This document shows, piece after piece, positions 47,714 through 60,660 of a stretch of DNA of 64,000 bases. This stretch comes from Sipunculus nudus (lineage: Eukaryota; Annelida; Sipuncula; Golfingiida; Sipunculidae). Below the pieces are notes generated by a model. It saw nothing but the letters and a program-made list of their open reading frames with translations, had not been told where the DNA came from and did not search any database. Position numbers and translations under genes: made by a program. The stretch's first letter is position 1; every line of letters begins with the position of its first letter. The stretch covers positions 11,881,479 to 11,945,478 of the forward strand of contig CM049321.1 of assembly GCA_026874595.1 (NCBI GenBank), written 5' to 3'.

Positions 47714-49049
47714 TACTTCGGGGTAGTGTGTGACCACAGAACAGCCCGGATCCGTGTTATTCACACAAATGTGACAGGTTGGGACTATGAGACGGCTGGC
47801 TTTGGTAGTAACCCAAGTTTCGTGACTCAACTCGGCTTGCAAAATGTGGGCTGGCTTAAACTCACCTGAAAGCCTATTCATTTGACGATGTTACAAAGTA
47901 CCCATTTAAAAACAAACAAGTAATCAATTAAATGTGTGACCCTGTGTTTAAGGGTGTCAGGCTTGACCATGCATTATAATGGAGTGAACTTGGCCTTTGT
48001 CTTTCAGCACTAAAATATAAAAAACGTTTATACATGTTTCGGGCATTTAAAATTTTTAAGATAATTTTTTTTGTATAATATTTCCCTCCAAGTCAAACTA
48101 AGCTGCAAAAAAATCAGCTCATTTCGGCTTAATGAAATATCGGCGGCGCCTCCTAATGAGCTCGGTTCGGCTTGATCTCAACTCGGCTTGCGGTGGCGGA
48201 AAATGGCGGCGGCGCTGTGCTCTATACCACAGACGGGACCTTGTTTCAGGTGATACCATAATGTCCCATTTCATAATTTTGGCCTTATACTTTTAAGCGA
48301 ACATGGTAACTGCAGGTCGAAGCTGCTTGCCCTAAGTAGGAAACCCAATAGATCCTATTTTGCGGCGCAACTTTTAAAACAGTATGTTATTTCTTATAGT
48401 GACTTAAGAATCACACGAAACTCATATTTCAGATTTATGGGACAAATAACTCCTCTTGGTTGGCATAGATCTATAGATATCGATAGTGTTCTGTTCTGGT
48501 CCACGCCTGAAATACTGATCAAGTTTCAAAACTATGGCGTTTGGCATCTTTGAGTATATTAATACATCACATACAGACGGACAAACAGACACGACGATCA
48601 GCCTGTGGTCGCCGCTGAAGACTTTAACAAATGAGTAGGCGACCGGTGTCATGTGTTTACATTCAACACGAAAATTCAGGAAGCTTGAAGCTGTTGATTT
48701 GCTTCTCATGTGTTTACTGCTTTAACAAAAGCCAGCTTTCATGCGCTGGATATCATGAAGCAGCAAATACGTTTTTGACTAATTATGTTAAATATCTGTG
48801 GGCACGGACATTCTGCAACCAGACAACTCAACCCTGAGTCCGAACACCTGTAGGGGAGAGATTTCCTCTCATACGACACAAACCAAAAGGGAATCTCATG
48901 CAGATTAAAATGGGGATATATAAAAATTATCTAAAAGCACGCAATAACTGTTGATTCCCTCATAAATCCCTGTTACGTCGCCCAAGAACAGACCCTTCCA
49001 AGTCTTCCCGGCATGCCTTAACAGGCTTTAGACAAGAGCTGATGGAAGT
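47714..49049. other. Intergenic DNA, no gene recognised
   Basis: A local GC-rich patch at about 48140-48230 contains CGGCTTGATCTCAACTCGGC and GGCGGCGGCGCTG. Open frames are short and without domains. Confidence 0.5.
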
Positions 49050-50680
49050 AACAATAGATGTCCAAATTGAATCAACATAACTGTATTATGCAAACTATTT
49101 TGGGGCTGTTTTGGAATGTTCGGAGTTACAACATTTGTGTATATACATGCAGGATAATCACTAAATTCAATAGTGCTCACAGGATAAAAAATAGTTCATT
49201 CCCAATTAATGAACATTTAAAAATATATAGATATACTGGTAGGCAAACAAAACTAATCATGTTATTTTCCATTCTGCTGAGGCAGAAAAAATAATGTACA
49301 AATGTTTGCATTAGGTCCTTATTTTTTTATAACAATTTTTGTTCAAGTTTGTAATTTTTATACATTCCAAATATAACATATATCTGAATATAAACGTTGA
49401 TTTATAACTATAATTGAATCATCATCTATCTCAATTTTGTTTAGATAACAATACAAAATGCATATAAATATATTTATTTGTTTACCACAAAAAATATATC
49501 TTTTAATTTGCAAAACGATAAATATCTGGAAATATTACCCGGTTCAGAATTCACAATTTTAAATTGTGCCTTTCTTTATACATAATCGGGCTCAATTTAT
49601 GCATACTAAAGGGTTAAGCTATATTTTAATTTGCTAAAATTATTTCACAGAAAATTTGATCTCTTTAAAAATGCTATATTAACACAACATTACATCTTCT
49701 GGATTACTTCTTGAATAACTATTTCAAGAAAAAAAATGTATATTGAAGTTTAAACAACATTACAATTAAGAAAATGCAGTGTTACCAATAACAATTACTG
49801 CATAACAGTTGGTTGAGGAAGTGAAGGGGGGGGGGGGGCTTGATATAAGAATAACTGTACACCTGTAATAGCAGGGGCTCTCCTCCAGTGACCTGTTATC
49901 CCCCAGGTACCCTGCAGCTGGCATAGCTGACCTCCAGTGAGAACAAGCGGCCTTCCTGCAAATGGACCTTATGCAAGTGAGAACAATAGAGCTTGTGAAA
50001 AAATAACTTCAATAACTGGCCTAATGTTTGAGCTTTTTTTCAAATTTCAGAATTTAACAGATTAAATCATCATTTGTACCTGCTGTGGAAACTAAATCAA
50101 ATGTACTTACAGCCAATAAAGTGGTCAAATTCGGGCAAAATTTAAGGTACTGATGTTATATTTATGCTAATAACTTAAAAAAAAATACAAAATTCATATC
50201 CAATGTGGGATTTAAAAAAATCTTGATAAAATAAACTTCTATCCCTGTAAAAAAGACTCTAGCTTCAACAAAAATAATGTTAAGTGAGTAAATATCTTTC
50301 CTGATATTTTACAAAGTGCATAAATTTTATACATTAGGTTATATTGACCTATTTTCTGGCATATACATAGGAACAAAAAAGGGTAATATTTATGATAAAT
50401 ATGAAGAAAAACTGGTTTTGACGTTATGCAGTCCTGATGTGTGATAATAGGTTTTTAATGAAAAAAATTAGGCTTTTCCTTAATTTATCGAAGTCTCAAT
50501 GACCCAGTTTTCAGTCTGGTAAGAGCTCTTGGGGACATCTTACAGTATGCCAAATTTCTAATTCGTAAGTCTTAACGATTTCAAAACGTGCCAGTCTAAC
50601 GGACGAACGGACGGACAGACGGACGATGGACAATGGACAACTGCAGCTCAGATGACTTATAGTCAGCTGAGCAAAAAATT
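49050..50680 (+). mobile_element. Hairpin-ended non-autonomous element, short copy (~1.6 kb)
   Basis: Shares ordered blocks with 57235-60236: GGAGTTACAACATTTGTGTATA, ATTCTGCTGAGGCAGAAAAA, GGGCAAAATTTAAGGTACTG, TTTCTGGCATATACATAGGA, TGGGGACATC and AACGTGCCAGTC. It ends with GGACGGACAGACGGACG and the imperfect palindrome AGCTCAGATGAC...GTCAGCTGAGC at 50645-50672. Where the long copy has several internal units, this has one. A G13 tract lies at 49826-49838. No ORF. Confidence 0.75.
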
Positions 50681-50949
50681 GCTTGATGTAAAGTTAGGCA
50701 TAGGAACAGAGCGTATGTCATGAAAGATGCTTATCAACCATACGCGTATGTTATATTCTTTTCATTCGATTCTGCGTGTATGGGTCCACAAGATACCTTA
50801 CGAACGTCTTCGAGGATTTGATTCAAATTTTACATAAATATTGTGGTCGGTATTGTAAAAAAATTCCAAGATATTAAATTTTTGTGTAAATATCCCAGCG
50901 TTCATAACCTCGGGATGAGTGTTTAATGGGTTTTAGCAGCAACGTTTAC

Positions 50950-50953
<4 letters not shown>

Positions 50954-51002
<49 letters not shown>
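50954..51002. repeat. (TA)n microsatellite, left of foldback
   Basis: TA run of about 49 bp. Confidence 0.95.
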
Positions 51003-51004
<2 letters not shown>

Positions 51005-51033
51005 CTAAATTCTCCGGGTGCTGGCTGAAGACA

Positions 51034-51172
51034 GTCAATGAACATAAAAAGAAGAGAGACTTCAACGCCAACATTTCAAACAATCATATTAATTGGATAA
51101 CATGTAATATATCCAAATAATTGATTGTTTGAAATGTTGCCGTTGATGTCTCTCTTCTTTTTTATGTTCATT

Positions 51173-51175
<3 letters not shown>
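51034..51175. repeat. Foldback: 53/54-bp inverted repeat between two (TA)n tracts
   Basis: GTCAATGAACATAAAAAGAA at 51034 pairs with TTTTTTATGTTCATTGAC ending at 51175. The arms (51034-51086 and 51122-51175) differ by only a few bases or indels and enclose ~35 bp. Unique DNA separates the left arm from the first (TA)n, while the right arm abuts the second. Confidence 0.9.

Positions 51176-51248
<73 letters not shown>
51176..51248. repeat. (TA)n microsatellite, right of foldback
   Basis: TA run of about 73 bp. Confidence 0.95.
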
Positions 51249-51251
<3 letters not shown>

Positions 51252-51354
51252 AGCATACGGCCGTCTGTCGAGCGTGAATCGTGACGTCTCGCCACACGAC
51301 GTTTCCTAAAAAGACGACAGTATAGTTAGGTTATCTGGAGCAATGCAGTGGCCT

Positions 51355-51955
51355 TACCGTGACATCCCGACTCAGTAAGCAATGATAACTGGGCTGGTAA
51401 GCCTATTTGAGTCGTTATACAAGCAATATCGAGGAATGCATCGCAGTAGTCTTCCATCATGCTGCATTCATATTGTGGTAAACAGTCCATAATCATAACA
51501 TGAGGCTAAGAATTATGAATTAACACAGAATACATGTTAACTCACGACCCAAACTGAAACCCCGTCTCTGTGGTTACGAGTTATTTCCTGTATTACGTGA
51601 AGTTTGCTGCGTCCAGTAACGTTAACCCGCGCGAGCCATGCCTGTATTCATGCGGTCAGAAATTCAACAAACATGCGGAGAGGCACTAATATGCTAGGTT
51701 AAGCCGGAACTTTTTCTCGCTAATGTTTGGTGGTGTTAGAAATTACACTAAATTGAAATACTAACGATAAGTCTGGTTAATGTCAGTTTACAGTGTACCT
51801 ATAGGCCATAAGGCTTTGTCTAAAATGACGAAAATATTCCATCCTCATGGGGCTTTGTAATGCGTTCCTCAGACCTAGATCTAAAGGCACTCTGCCGGCC
51901 AGTACAATCTGGTCGTAATGTCAGAGGGCTAATACGGCGCTATGCCGTGACCATG
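51355..51955 (+). repeat. Unclassified dispersed repeat R2, copy B
   Basis: Counterpart of 28785-29345 with scattered substitutions and small indels (for example GTAACGTTAACCCGCGCGAG vs TAACCCGTGCGAG). Neither copy contains a shared open frame. Confidence 0.8.
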
Positions 51956-53527
51956 GAGAGCGAAGGTTGATTTCTTAGTGGATTTGTCTTCTTTGAAGGA
52001 TATTAACAGGATTAGCGAGGATGTCCCTCGTGAAAGTGTGATCTGAAAACGTGCGAGTCCGAAATCCGAAATGGCCACCATCCGCCATTTTAAAATTTAT
52101 TTTGTCACTGGGGTTTAGCCCCCAATGTCGTTCAGTGTATGGATTATGGGGTATCAGGGGTCGAGGGATTCAAAATTGATGGCAAATTTATGATCTGACT
52201 TATTTTTACCTTAAAAAGTAAGAATGCTGCTGATTTTATATATAAAAAAACTTTTCTCTTGAACCTGTCATAAGACATCTAAAAAGAGCTCAATGGTCAA
52301 ACATTGGTCCTTGTTAGGGACGTTATAAAATCACGGATATATAACAGACAAGTAAATCATGCCGTAAAGTGAATAATATTTAAAACATTTACATCATTAG
52401 CAGGTATAGTACCATATATTACCCCAATTTCTCTTTCTGATTTTGTTGCAAGTTTTTTGGCAAGTTCGTATTACCCAAAAAATAATCGCGACAAAACAGA
52501 AGGAGAGGGTTAGTAACGGATTGGACTAAAGATCTATACATATGATAATACACAACAATGACGTCGCCGTTATAAATGATATATGTATTTATCAGTCTCA
52601 TACGACCTTTGTTTCGTCACACATACCACTCTCTCGTGTCACAGAGATCCTCATACTTGTCATACTCATTTATACCATCAAAAATCTGCTCACTGCATTC
52701 TGTGATAAAAACTGATTTTTAGTCACTAAAGAAATAATTATTGGATAACAGGTGTGTTCTGAACGCAGGAAAGATCCATACTTCATTCTACAACGCCTGT
52801 CCATCTGTTTATCGCTATAATATCTTTGAAATGCATTAAAACTTGCTTTCTTGCAAAGGGAAAAAAATCAGACAAATAATATTAAAAATCCTTGTATGGT
52901 TTCCAGATAATTGATTCAAACGATATATTAATGAATAGATACCAGGTATTGGGACACATTTATTAATAAGTTAGGGCCACAGCTGACGAATAAACTACAC
53001 AGATTGACGATACATGGAGGTAACGTCACAATGGAAATTGCAGGTGTTACAGTTGTTACGTCACACGCACATCTCTCCTGGATAACTGGAATAAACAGCA
53101 GACATGGCCACTTGAAATGACGCAATCGAATTTGCAACTCTTCCTAAACGGGACAAAGCCCTCACTGCGTCGCAAAGTAAACAAATTTGTTTTAAACTGA
53201 TTTAAATCATCATAAATTTCCAAATTAAATCCTTTAATAAAAGCTGATTCGTAGTAACTAATGAAGTGGGCCAAGATGGATAAGGGTGAAGACAGTATAC
53301 TCCAGATCGGCTCAAAAACTTTATCATATTGACCCAAATGACCCACTCTCCAATGAACCTAAATTCAAATCCACTGTAAAAATTTTGAGACATTTACAAC
53401 AAGCACAAATGGTAGCCAAAATTAATATGATAGCTGAAGCTTACTGATTTTAGTTAACTTGTATGGTCCCCAGTTTATCTCCATGTTTCTCACTCGAGCC
53501 CAGACAATTTGTAGCGTTCCAACCCGG
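51956..53527. other. Intergenic DNA, no gene recognised
   Basis: AT-rich; short frames near 53.0-53.4 kb on the minus strand overlap in different frames and show no domain. Confidence 0.5.
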
Positions 53528-53616
53528 TATGACGTGTAGGTATTATGACGTCATCATGATGACGTCATTGCTACACACCGTTCCCTTATGACGTCACTCC
53601 GGGCTGCTTTATAAAT
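53528..53616 (+). promoter_or_regulatory. Three perfect CRE palindromes and a TATA box
   Basis: TGACGTCA occurs at 53546-53553, 53560-53567 and 53589-53596, with a half site TGACGTGT at about 53530. TATAAAT follows at 53610-53616. TGACGTCA is the CREB/ATF palindrome, and the TATA box lies 14 bp after the last site, a layout typical of an inducible core promoter. No downstream ORF was recognised. It could serve an unspliced non-coding RNA, a distant exon or nothing. Confidence 0.5.
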
Positions 53617-54459
53617 GTTATGCTTGTGTACTACGCATATATAAATTTTCCAGTGCCCAATTTGATAGAAATTGTGTTCGGTAAAGATTATAGTCACAAA
53701 ATTTTCGGGAATGTTGATTTGTTTAAGACTGTGGAGAAACTAAAACGTGTAAAAGACGGCAAAAGGGATTCATAAACGCACTTATGCTTTATGGGTGGCA
53801 TCCAAGAAGCGTGCTTAGCCCATGCTCGATCCTCCCACAATTTCACTGAAACTCATTGAGAAGCCTAAAATATCCTGGCACGAAAAACATGGAGACCTCG
53901 GAACAAATAATAAACAACGCTGATGGCAACTGTGATGAACATTAACACATTAATTGGCCGGGTTAATTAATATAAAAAAAGTGTAAAGAGCAGCTCTGTT
54001 GAATATCTATACAATATCACCACACACCTAATAGCAGTTCTACAAATGATTCTGAAATGTAGTGATTACTAGCCCTGCCAGGACTTTAATATTAATGTTT
54101 GCTACTAAAATAGGTAAAAAATAAATGTGGTACCATGTACCGACAGACGTTACTCAGTGTTGGTTTTTACCATATCTATGGTCAGATAACCGTAAATTAG
54201 TTATATAATTTGGCCCGAGGTGGCAGTGCCTGTTCTACGTATTGCGACACAACAAGAGCAAGTTTGTAAGCGGGAGGAAACCAAGGCATTGCATCCACTG
54301 GGCCAGTCTAATTACTAATGACGGAAAGCTTGCTTTTCCCTAGCCTGCTTTATTTAAAACTTTGTTCATTCTAATCATACTGGCTAGATCGCTGGGGGAC
54401 ATTTTTTTTCAAAGCATAGGCCCTCTATTTCACGAAATAGTCACCTGGGCTTTCTCATG
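53617..54459. other. Intergenic DNA, no feature recognised
   Basis: No coding, repeat or transposon signal could be supported. Confidence 0.45.
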
Positions 54460-54660
54460 TTTCCGGGGTGGCCATGTTACTCTGCTGACTGTGATACATA
54501 GGAGGTTGTGTTACAGTGGTGGTCGTAATACCGGGATGGTCAGGATGCTAGACTGGTCATGTTAGGAACAGTAGTGGTCGCGGTAGTATAACAGTGCCCA
54601 ACATTTTAGTGACCTGGTTGTGTACATGGTGATCATGATATCAGGGTATAATCCCTTCGC
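54460..54660. repeat. Decayed relative of the 36-bp minisatellite
   Basis: GGGGTGGCCATGTTACTCTG, TGTTACAGTGGTGGTCGTAA, TACCGGGATGGTCAGGATGC and ATGGTGATCATGATATCAGG echo the unit at 42393-43468 with heavy substitution. Confidence 0.6.
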
Positions 54661-55761
54661 GTTTTATATGGGTGGGGGTCCCTTTTGTCTTCTTCAATTT
54701 TGATTCACGATAATCCTTTCATCCAATATATATTATCTTTTATATTTTGTATCTTCCTCAGTTATTCATCCCAGATAATTTAGAATATATGGCATGTGTC
54801 ACTGGTCATATTGATTCGTCATAAGAGCTAGCCAATAGTTTAATGTTAAATGTTTAAATCAAATATATATTAAGAATATATAGTATTGAATACTGAGCAA
54901 TTTTTATTTTCATATAATCAAAACAAATTCCAAACTATATATATGGTTGGAGCGAAGAATATAATGATATGATAGCAAGTGTGTGTGTGTACGGGGGGGG
55001 GGGGGGTACTTTGTCAGAAGGGGTTATCTAGAGCAGATTTAAGCTGGGTGTAACATTTCGGGTGGGGGGGGGGGGGGCTGCTTCTCTTGGTACTCCTGGG
55101 ATTGCCCCCTCATATTTTCTCAGCGGACCAGGATGCCAGTGGCGTCATTTTATCTTCAAAGGTGTTTGTGTGTGGGGGAGGGATGATGACTCGCCTGGAC
55201 GGATACCGGTAATCAAAGTTGGGACAACTTTTATAAATGCGCATATTTATGTGTGTGTGTGTGTGTGTGTGTACCTTAATAGTCTGTGTGGCACATTTCG
55301 AACATATTAAGTAATAAATTAAAAATAGGCATTGCGTTTTTCTGTGCATGTTTAATTCAAAACCATATTTAGATATATCATATTTCATAAATAGTAAATT
55401 CAGAAATGGAACCGAAGTCTATATGAATATTGTTATCTGAATATCGGGGGGGGGGGGGGGGGGGGGTGATTACATTGACCAACCCCGGTTTGCCTTAATG
55501 TTAAATACTTGAATGTTAAATACTGCATAACTGTAGTGCACACCCGCAATGCGCTGCCTTAGATTATTTGTTCAACGATTTAAAGTGGGAAATAAACGAT
55601 CGGTGATCGATCATTAATCATTTTAGCATCTATTTACCATCTATGATACAATGAAATCTGCTGTACCGAAATATACATAAAATATTGATCAAGATTTAGT
55701 GCAACCTGTACATCACGCTGAAAGGTCATGGTAATGGCCGGTTCTTAAAAAACTTAAATTT

Positions 55762-55763
<2 letters not shown>
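54661..55763. other. Intergenic DNA with three poly-G tracts and (GT)n
   Basis: G14 at 54993-55006, G14 at 55064-55077, G21 at 55446-55466 and a GT run at about 55249-55272. No gene. Confidence 0.6.

Positions 55764-55810
<47 letters not shown>
55764..55810. repeat. (TA)n microsatellite at the edge of the foldback element
   Basis: A TA run ends four bases before the left terminal inverted repeat. Confidence 0.95.
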
Positions 55811-55812
<2 letters not shown>

Positions 55813-56564
55813 TAAGAGACGAGATTGAAATCCAGGCGGATTTTAAATTCGCCTAGACAAGTTAACGATTGTGGTCTCACCAAGACGGATTTTAAACTCG
55901 CCTAGACGAGATAACAATCGCAATCTGGCCTAGGTGAGATTAAAATCCATCATGGAGCAGACCAGGATTTTAATCTCGCCTAGGCGAGTTTAAAATCCGT
56001 CTGGTAACATCCAGGCGAGTTTAAAATCCGCCTGATATCACTTAGGCAAGTTTAAAATCTGCCTAGGTCAGATTAAAATAGTGATCTAACCTAAATTTCT
56101 AATATATTATGCATTGTAATTGACATATGAAAGATGTTTTCAGTCAGATTTTCAATATTTTAACACTAAATGGTTATATAAAGTTCACTGGTTAAATTTT
56201 TATTAATATTTACAGAATATTATAATATTAATGTAATAATTAACATTAATGTTTACAGTAATGTAATAATTATTAATGTAATAATTAACATTAATTTTGG
56301 AAATGGAATTATTAGATAGGAATTTGAATATTACTTGCCGCTTTGATGTGTTTCATGTGGTCTACAGCTTCTCTATCATACCAATTATTTGCTAAAAATT
56401 AATTAATCTTTATTTATTTCTCAGTTTTCTTAACAACCTTGGAGTTGAAAATCACTTATAATTTATATAAAAAAATAATTGTAATTTTATTATATATATG
56501 GCAATTAGAGAGTAATAAGAGTTATATTGAAGCACATTTATGAGATATTATGAAGAGCAAATCT

Positions 56565-56582
56565 GGGGGGGGGGGGGGGGGG
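56565..56582 (+). repeat. Poly-G tract (18 G)
   Basis: Uninterrupted G run in the foldback element interior; a G17 tract follows at 57087-57103. Confidence 0.95.
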
Positions 56583-56727
56583 AAGGGAATCATCCACTTG
56601 CATATTGAATCAATCATAGATAGATAGACTAGTCTAGGTAGATATTACTTCCGTATTAAAAGAGTATATTACACATTAACATAAAAACCTAAAAAAATAA
56701 CCATAAAAAAATATATAATAAAACAAG

Positions 56728-57611
56728 GGACCCATTGGTCACGGCGCTCAGCTGATCATGATTGGACTATAAATGTATCACCATTGTGATACTATATTGA
56801 GTAGATCAAGCTTAGAATATCATGGTCATGTTGGGCTTTTATAAAGGAATATAATGTAATATGTGAGTAAATGATATATGAAATAATTGAAGGAAATGTT
56901 GCAAATAATATTTGAGATCTGACCATGCCTTTCCATTGGTTACCTTTTTGATAAGCTGTTGACAGTTCAACAGTTTACACATTTGTCTGATGAGATCCAA
57001 TTTATTTGGTAAACCTTTTTCATCAATTTTATGATATGTATACAGTTGCCATAACGTCCCCATTCCACAGGTGTAATGACTTGATTGGGGGGGGGGGGGG
57101 GGGAGGAGTTATGATCAGAGTTATAACGCCTCTGTCTCTCTGTAGATATTTTCTTTAATTATTAAATTTTATGCTATAGCCATAGAACTATTGTTCACAG
57201 TGCCAAGGAGCAAAGCCTCAGTGGGATGAAGAAGGGGATAGTGAGAGTTACAACACCCTTGCATATACATACAGGATATGAAATTTAATTCAACAGTGCT
57301 TATAAAAAAAAAGTTTATTCATGAACTTTAAATATTTGAAACAGACAGAAAGATGGAGAAACAAAGCAAATAATTTTTCTCCCCATTCTACTGAGCCAAG
57401 AAAAAATAACAATATTTGTATTTATTCCTTTTTTTTCATTACATAATTTTAATCCAAGTTTCCAAATGTTACTATAAATTTACAGTATAACATACATGTG
57501 ATTGTGAATATTTCAGTTAATTCACATTTCTAAATTGCATCAACATTTATAGCTAATGTATCTAGTTTATAGAACCTGTCAACATAATGGGATGGAGGGA
57601 GGAAGGGAGGC

Positions 57612-57658
<47 letters not shown>

Positions 57659-60234
57659 AAGATGGAGAAAGAAAGAGAAAAAGCAGAGGAGAGAGAGAGA
57701 AAGAGAGGCTCTCTGGTAATTACTGCCTGACCCAGCCTGACCCAGACACTTACAGTGGCAGTAGGTCAGACCTGAAGGTGTTATGTAACTGCCCAGTACA
57801 CTGCATTTATACTGATCTGATGTAAACAATGAAGACATGGTACCTGGAAACCTGAATGAAATCTACAGTTTTTGATCAATTGGGTTCAAATTTCAGATTT
57901 TAACAGATGAAATTTTAATGTGTACATGCTGTGAAAATTAAATCCACAGCACTAACAGGAAAAATTTGAATATTTATATTTTTTTAAATGGTATCAGGAA
58001 AAAAAGAAAAGTATTCTCATCTATAAAACTAATACATGTGTTAAAATTAATCCAAGGATCAAAACACCCAATATATTATACCAGGAGCAAACTGGAGTTG
58101 GGAATGTTTAATTTTATGAACTGAAATAAAGGACCAGCAATATAAATTTTGATTATTTAGCCAGTATCATGTAACAACTGATACAACCATAAGTTATAAG
58201 TCAAACAAATTAAAATCTTTAATGAGCACTTGTCTGAGTAATATTTTAAATTTTTGACATATTCATTTATTATTTTAATTTTGAAATAAATATAAGCCAA
58301 CAAGTTAAACACCTGGAAAACACCAGGAAATTTAGATTAATTTAATATAATCAACTGCATCCTTGTCTATCATTATCTTGCTTCATATAATCCCTAATAG
58401 TAAACAACAATTTATTTTAATTATTTATTTTTCATTTTTATGGTTGAAATGAAAAAAACCCAATGGTGACTGCATGGTATCATTTGAAATACAATTTTGG
58501 CCATCCATGGAAGATCCATAAATGATCAGTAATTGCAAGGTAATCCCCTGTAACTCATTAACTATAAATTCCTTTTCCATTTATTTTTTTAAGTTCTTAT
58601 CATAAACCAAGAATTAAAAAAAGTTTATTGTTATGTTTATGGCCTAAACAAATACTAGTGGAGGGGGTTGGACAGTTAGATCCAGTTGAAGCCACCCAAG
58701 AGCTGGCTGGCTGCAGAGTGCCTCGCTTCAAGCATGCATAATTGGCCTGAAAGGTCAATGTGGGGACATAAAAGAGGGGCTTCAGTACAGCCAAGGTGTG
58801 ATATGGTATCATGAAAACTTTCATAAAAGCTAGTTTTTGCCCGATTCCTTTTATAACTTCCGAATTTAGAAGCTAAATCCTTACGTGTGCAAGATATGAA
58901 AATTAAATCAACAGTGCTTACAGGGAAAAAACATGCCATGGCCAAAGTTGGGCAAAATTTAAGGTACTGATTTTATATTTATGCTAATAACTTATAAAAT
59001 TTGAAAAAATTCAGAACTAATTTTGGGAATACAATTGAATCTTGATTATATAATGTTATATCCCTGGCAAAAAATCTCTACCTTCAGCAATTTTCATGTT
59101 AAGAGAGTAAATGTATTTCTTGATTTTTTACAAAGTGCATTATGTTTTGGCCAAGAACTTAAAACAATTACGCAATACTGACATCATTTCTGGCATATGC
59201 ATAGCGAATGTATAGAAAAATATGTATATTATATATGATCAAAGTCAGATCAGTGGTTTTGATATTAGGCAATCTTAAAGTGTAACAATGGGTTTTTAAT
59301 GGAAAAATGAAGTTTTTTCTTAATATCTCGAAGGAATGCAGTCCTAGTGACCAAACTTTTCGTATGGTAGAGGATTTGGGGGACATCTAACTGTATGCAA
59401 AATGTAAGGAACTTAGAGCTGAAGCTGGGGAGCTGAGATCTAGTAAACTGCATTACACTAGCTTGATGTAAACAATTATGTGACATGGTGCTTGAAAACT
59501 TGAATAAAATCTACAGTTTTTGATCAACTGGTTTCAAATTTTTTTTTTAACAGTTGAAATGGTAACAAAACATGCTTTGAAAATTATATCCACAGCAGTT
59601 ACAGGAAAAAACGTGCCATGGTCAAACTTGGGCAAAATTTAAGGTACCAATTTTATATTTTTGCCAATATTTAAAAAAATTTAACAGGTTTTGATCTAAT
59701 TTTTGGTATACAATTAAATTTTGATTATTTAAAGTAGTATTACTGAAAAAAAGTTCCTACCTTTAACACTTTTGGACTTAAGTGACCAAATATCTTTCCT
59801 CATTTTTTTTACAAAGTCCATTATGTTTGGGCCCATAACTTTTTTAAATTAAATAATACTGACTTAATTTCTGGCATGTACATAGGAACCTTATATAGGA
59901 ATATTTATGGTAAAAATGAAGAAAACCAGATGAGTGGTTTTGATATTAGGCAGTCCTGAAGTGTGAAAATAGATTTCTAATAAAAAATCGAGGTTTTTCC
60001 TTAATATCTCAAAGGAAGGAAGTCATATTGACCAAATTTTTGGCATGGTAGGAGATCTTGGGGACATCGAACTGTATGCCGAATTTCAGATTCGTAGGTC
60101 CAATGGTGTCGAAATGTGCCAGTCTTACGGACGGACAGACGGACAGACGGACGGACGGACAGAGAGACGGACGGACGACGGACAATGGACCACGACTTTA
60201 GCTCAGATGACTTATAGTCAGCTGAGCTAAAAAA
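56728..60234 (+). mobile_element. Hairpin-ended non-autonomous element, long copy
   Basis: Left end CCCATTGGTCACGGCGCTCAG; right end (GGAC)n at about 60125-60185 and the palindrome TAGCTCAGATGAC...GTCAGCTGAGCTA at 60199-60229, then A's, directly against the right TIR of the enclosing element. Internal units sharing TGAAAATTAAATCCACAGC-type and GGGCAAAATTTAAGG words begin near 57890, 58850 and 59540. The last two also share GGTTTTGATATTAGGCA and TGGGGACATC. Compared with the 49-50.7-kb copy it is expanded. No ORF. A (GA)n run lies at 57616-57653. Confidence 0.72.
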
Positions 60235-60660
60235 TCCATTTCCAAAATTAATGTTAATTGTTACATTAATGATATAATAGTCTGTAAATATTTTATAAAT
60301 ATATAACTGGTGAGCTATACATAACCATTCAGTGTTAAAATATTGAAAATCTTACTGAAAACATCTTTCATATGTCAGTTACAATGCATAATATATCAGG
60401 AAATTAGATCAGGTCACTATTTTAATCTCGCCTAGGCAGGTTTTAAACTCGCCTATGTGATATCAGGCAGATCTTAAACTCGCCTGGATGATACCAGATG
60501 GATTTAAAACTCGCCTAGGCGAGATTGCGATTATGATCTCGTCTGGGCGAGTTTTAAATCCGTCTAGGCGAGATCACAATTGCAGTCTCGCCTAGACAGG
60601 CCACAATCACAATCTCGTCTAGGCGAATTTAAAATCCGCCTGGATTTTAATCTCGTCTCT

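Larger units (their letters stand above)
55815..60660. mobile_element. Foldback-like element with ~430-490-bp terminal inverted repeats
   Basis: The left arm (55815-56307) starts AGAGACGAGATT and ends TTAATTTTGGAAATGGA. The right arm (60235-60660) is its reverse complement, ending AATCTCGTCTCT. The outer ~250 bp of each arm consists of short repeats of the type GCGAGTTTAAAATCCGTCTG; two clean units are 31 bp apart, and the palindrome CTCGCCTAGGCGAG is embedded. The inner part is AT-rich and matches along its length. The 3.9-kb interior holds a hairpin-ended element and no transposase frame. Long repeat-built TIRs recall Drosophila Foldback elements; no relationship is claimed. Confidence 0.85.

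Noticed and set aside
57556-57825. 89-codon Arg/Glu-rich frame
   Set aside because: Produced by the (GA)n microsatellite.
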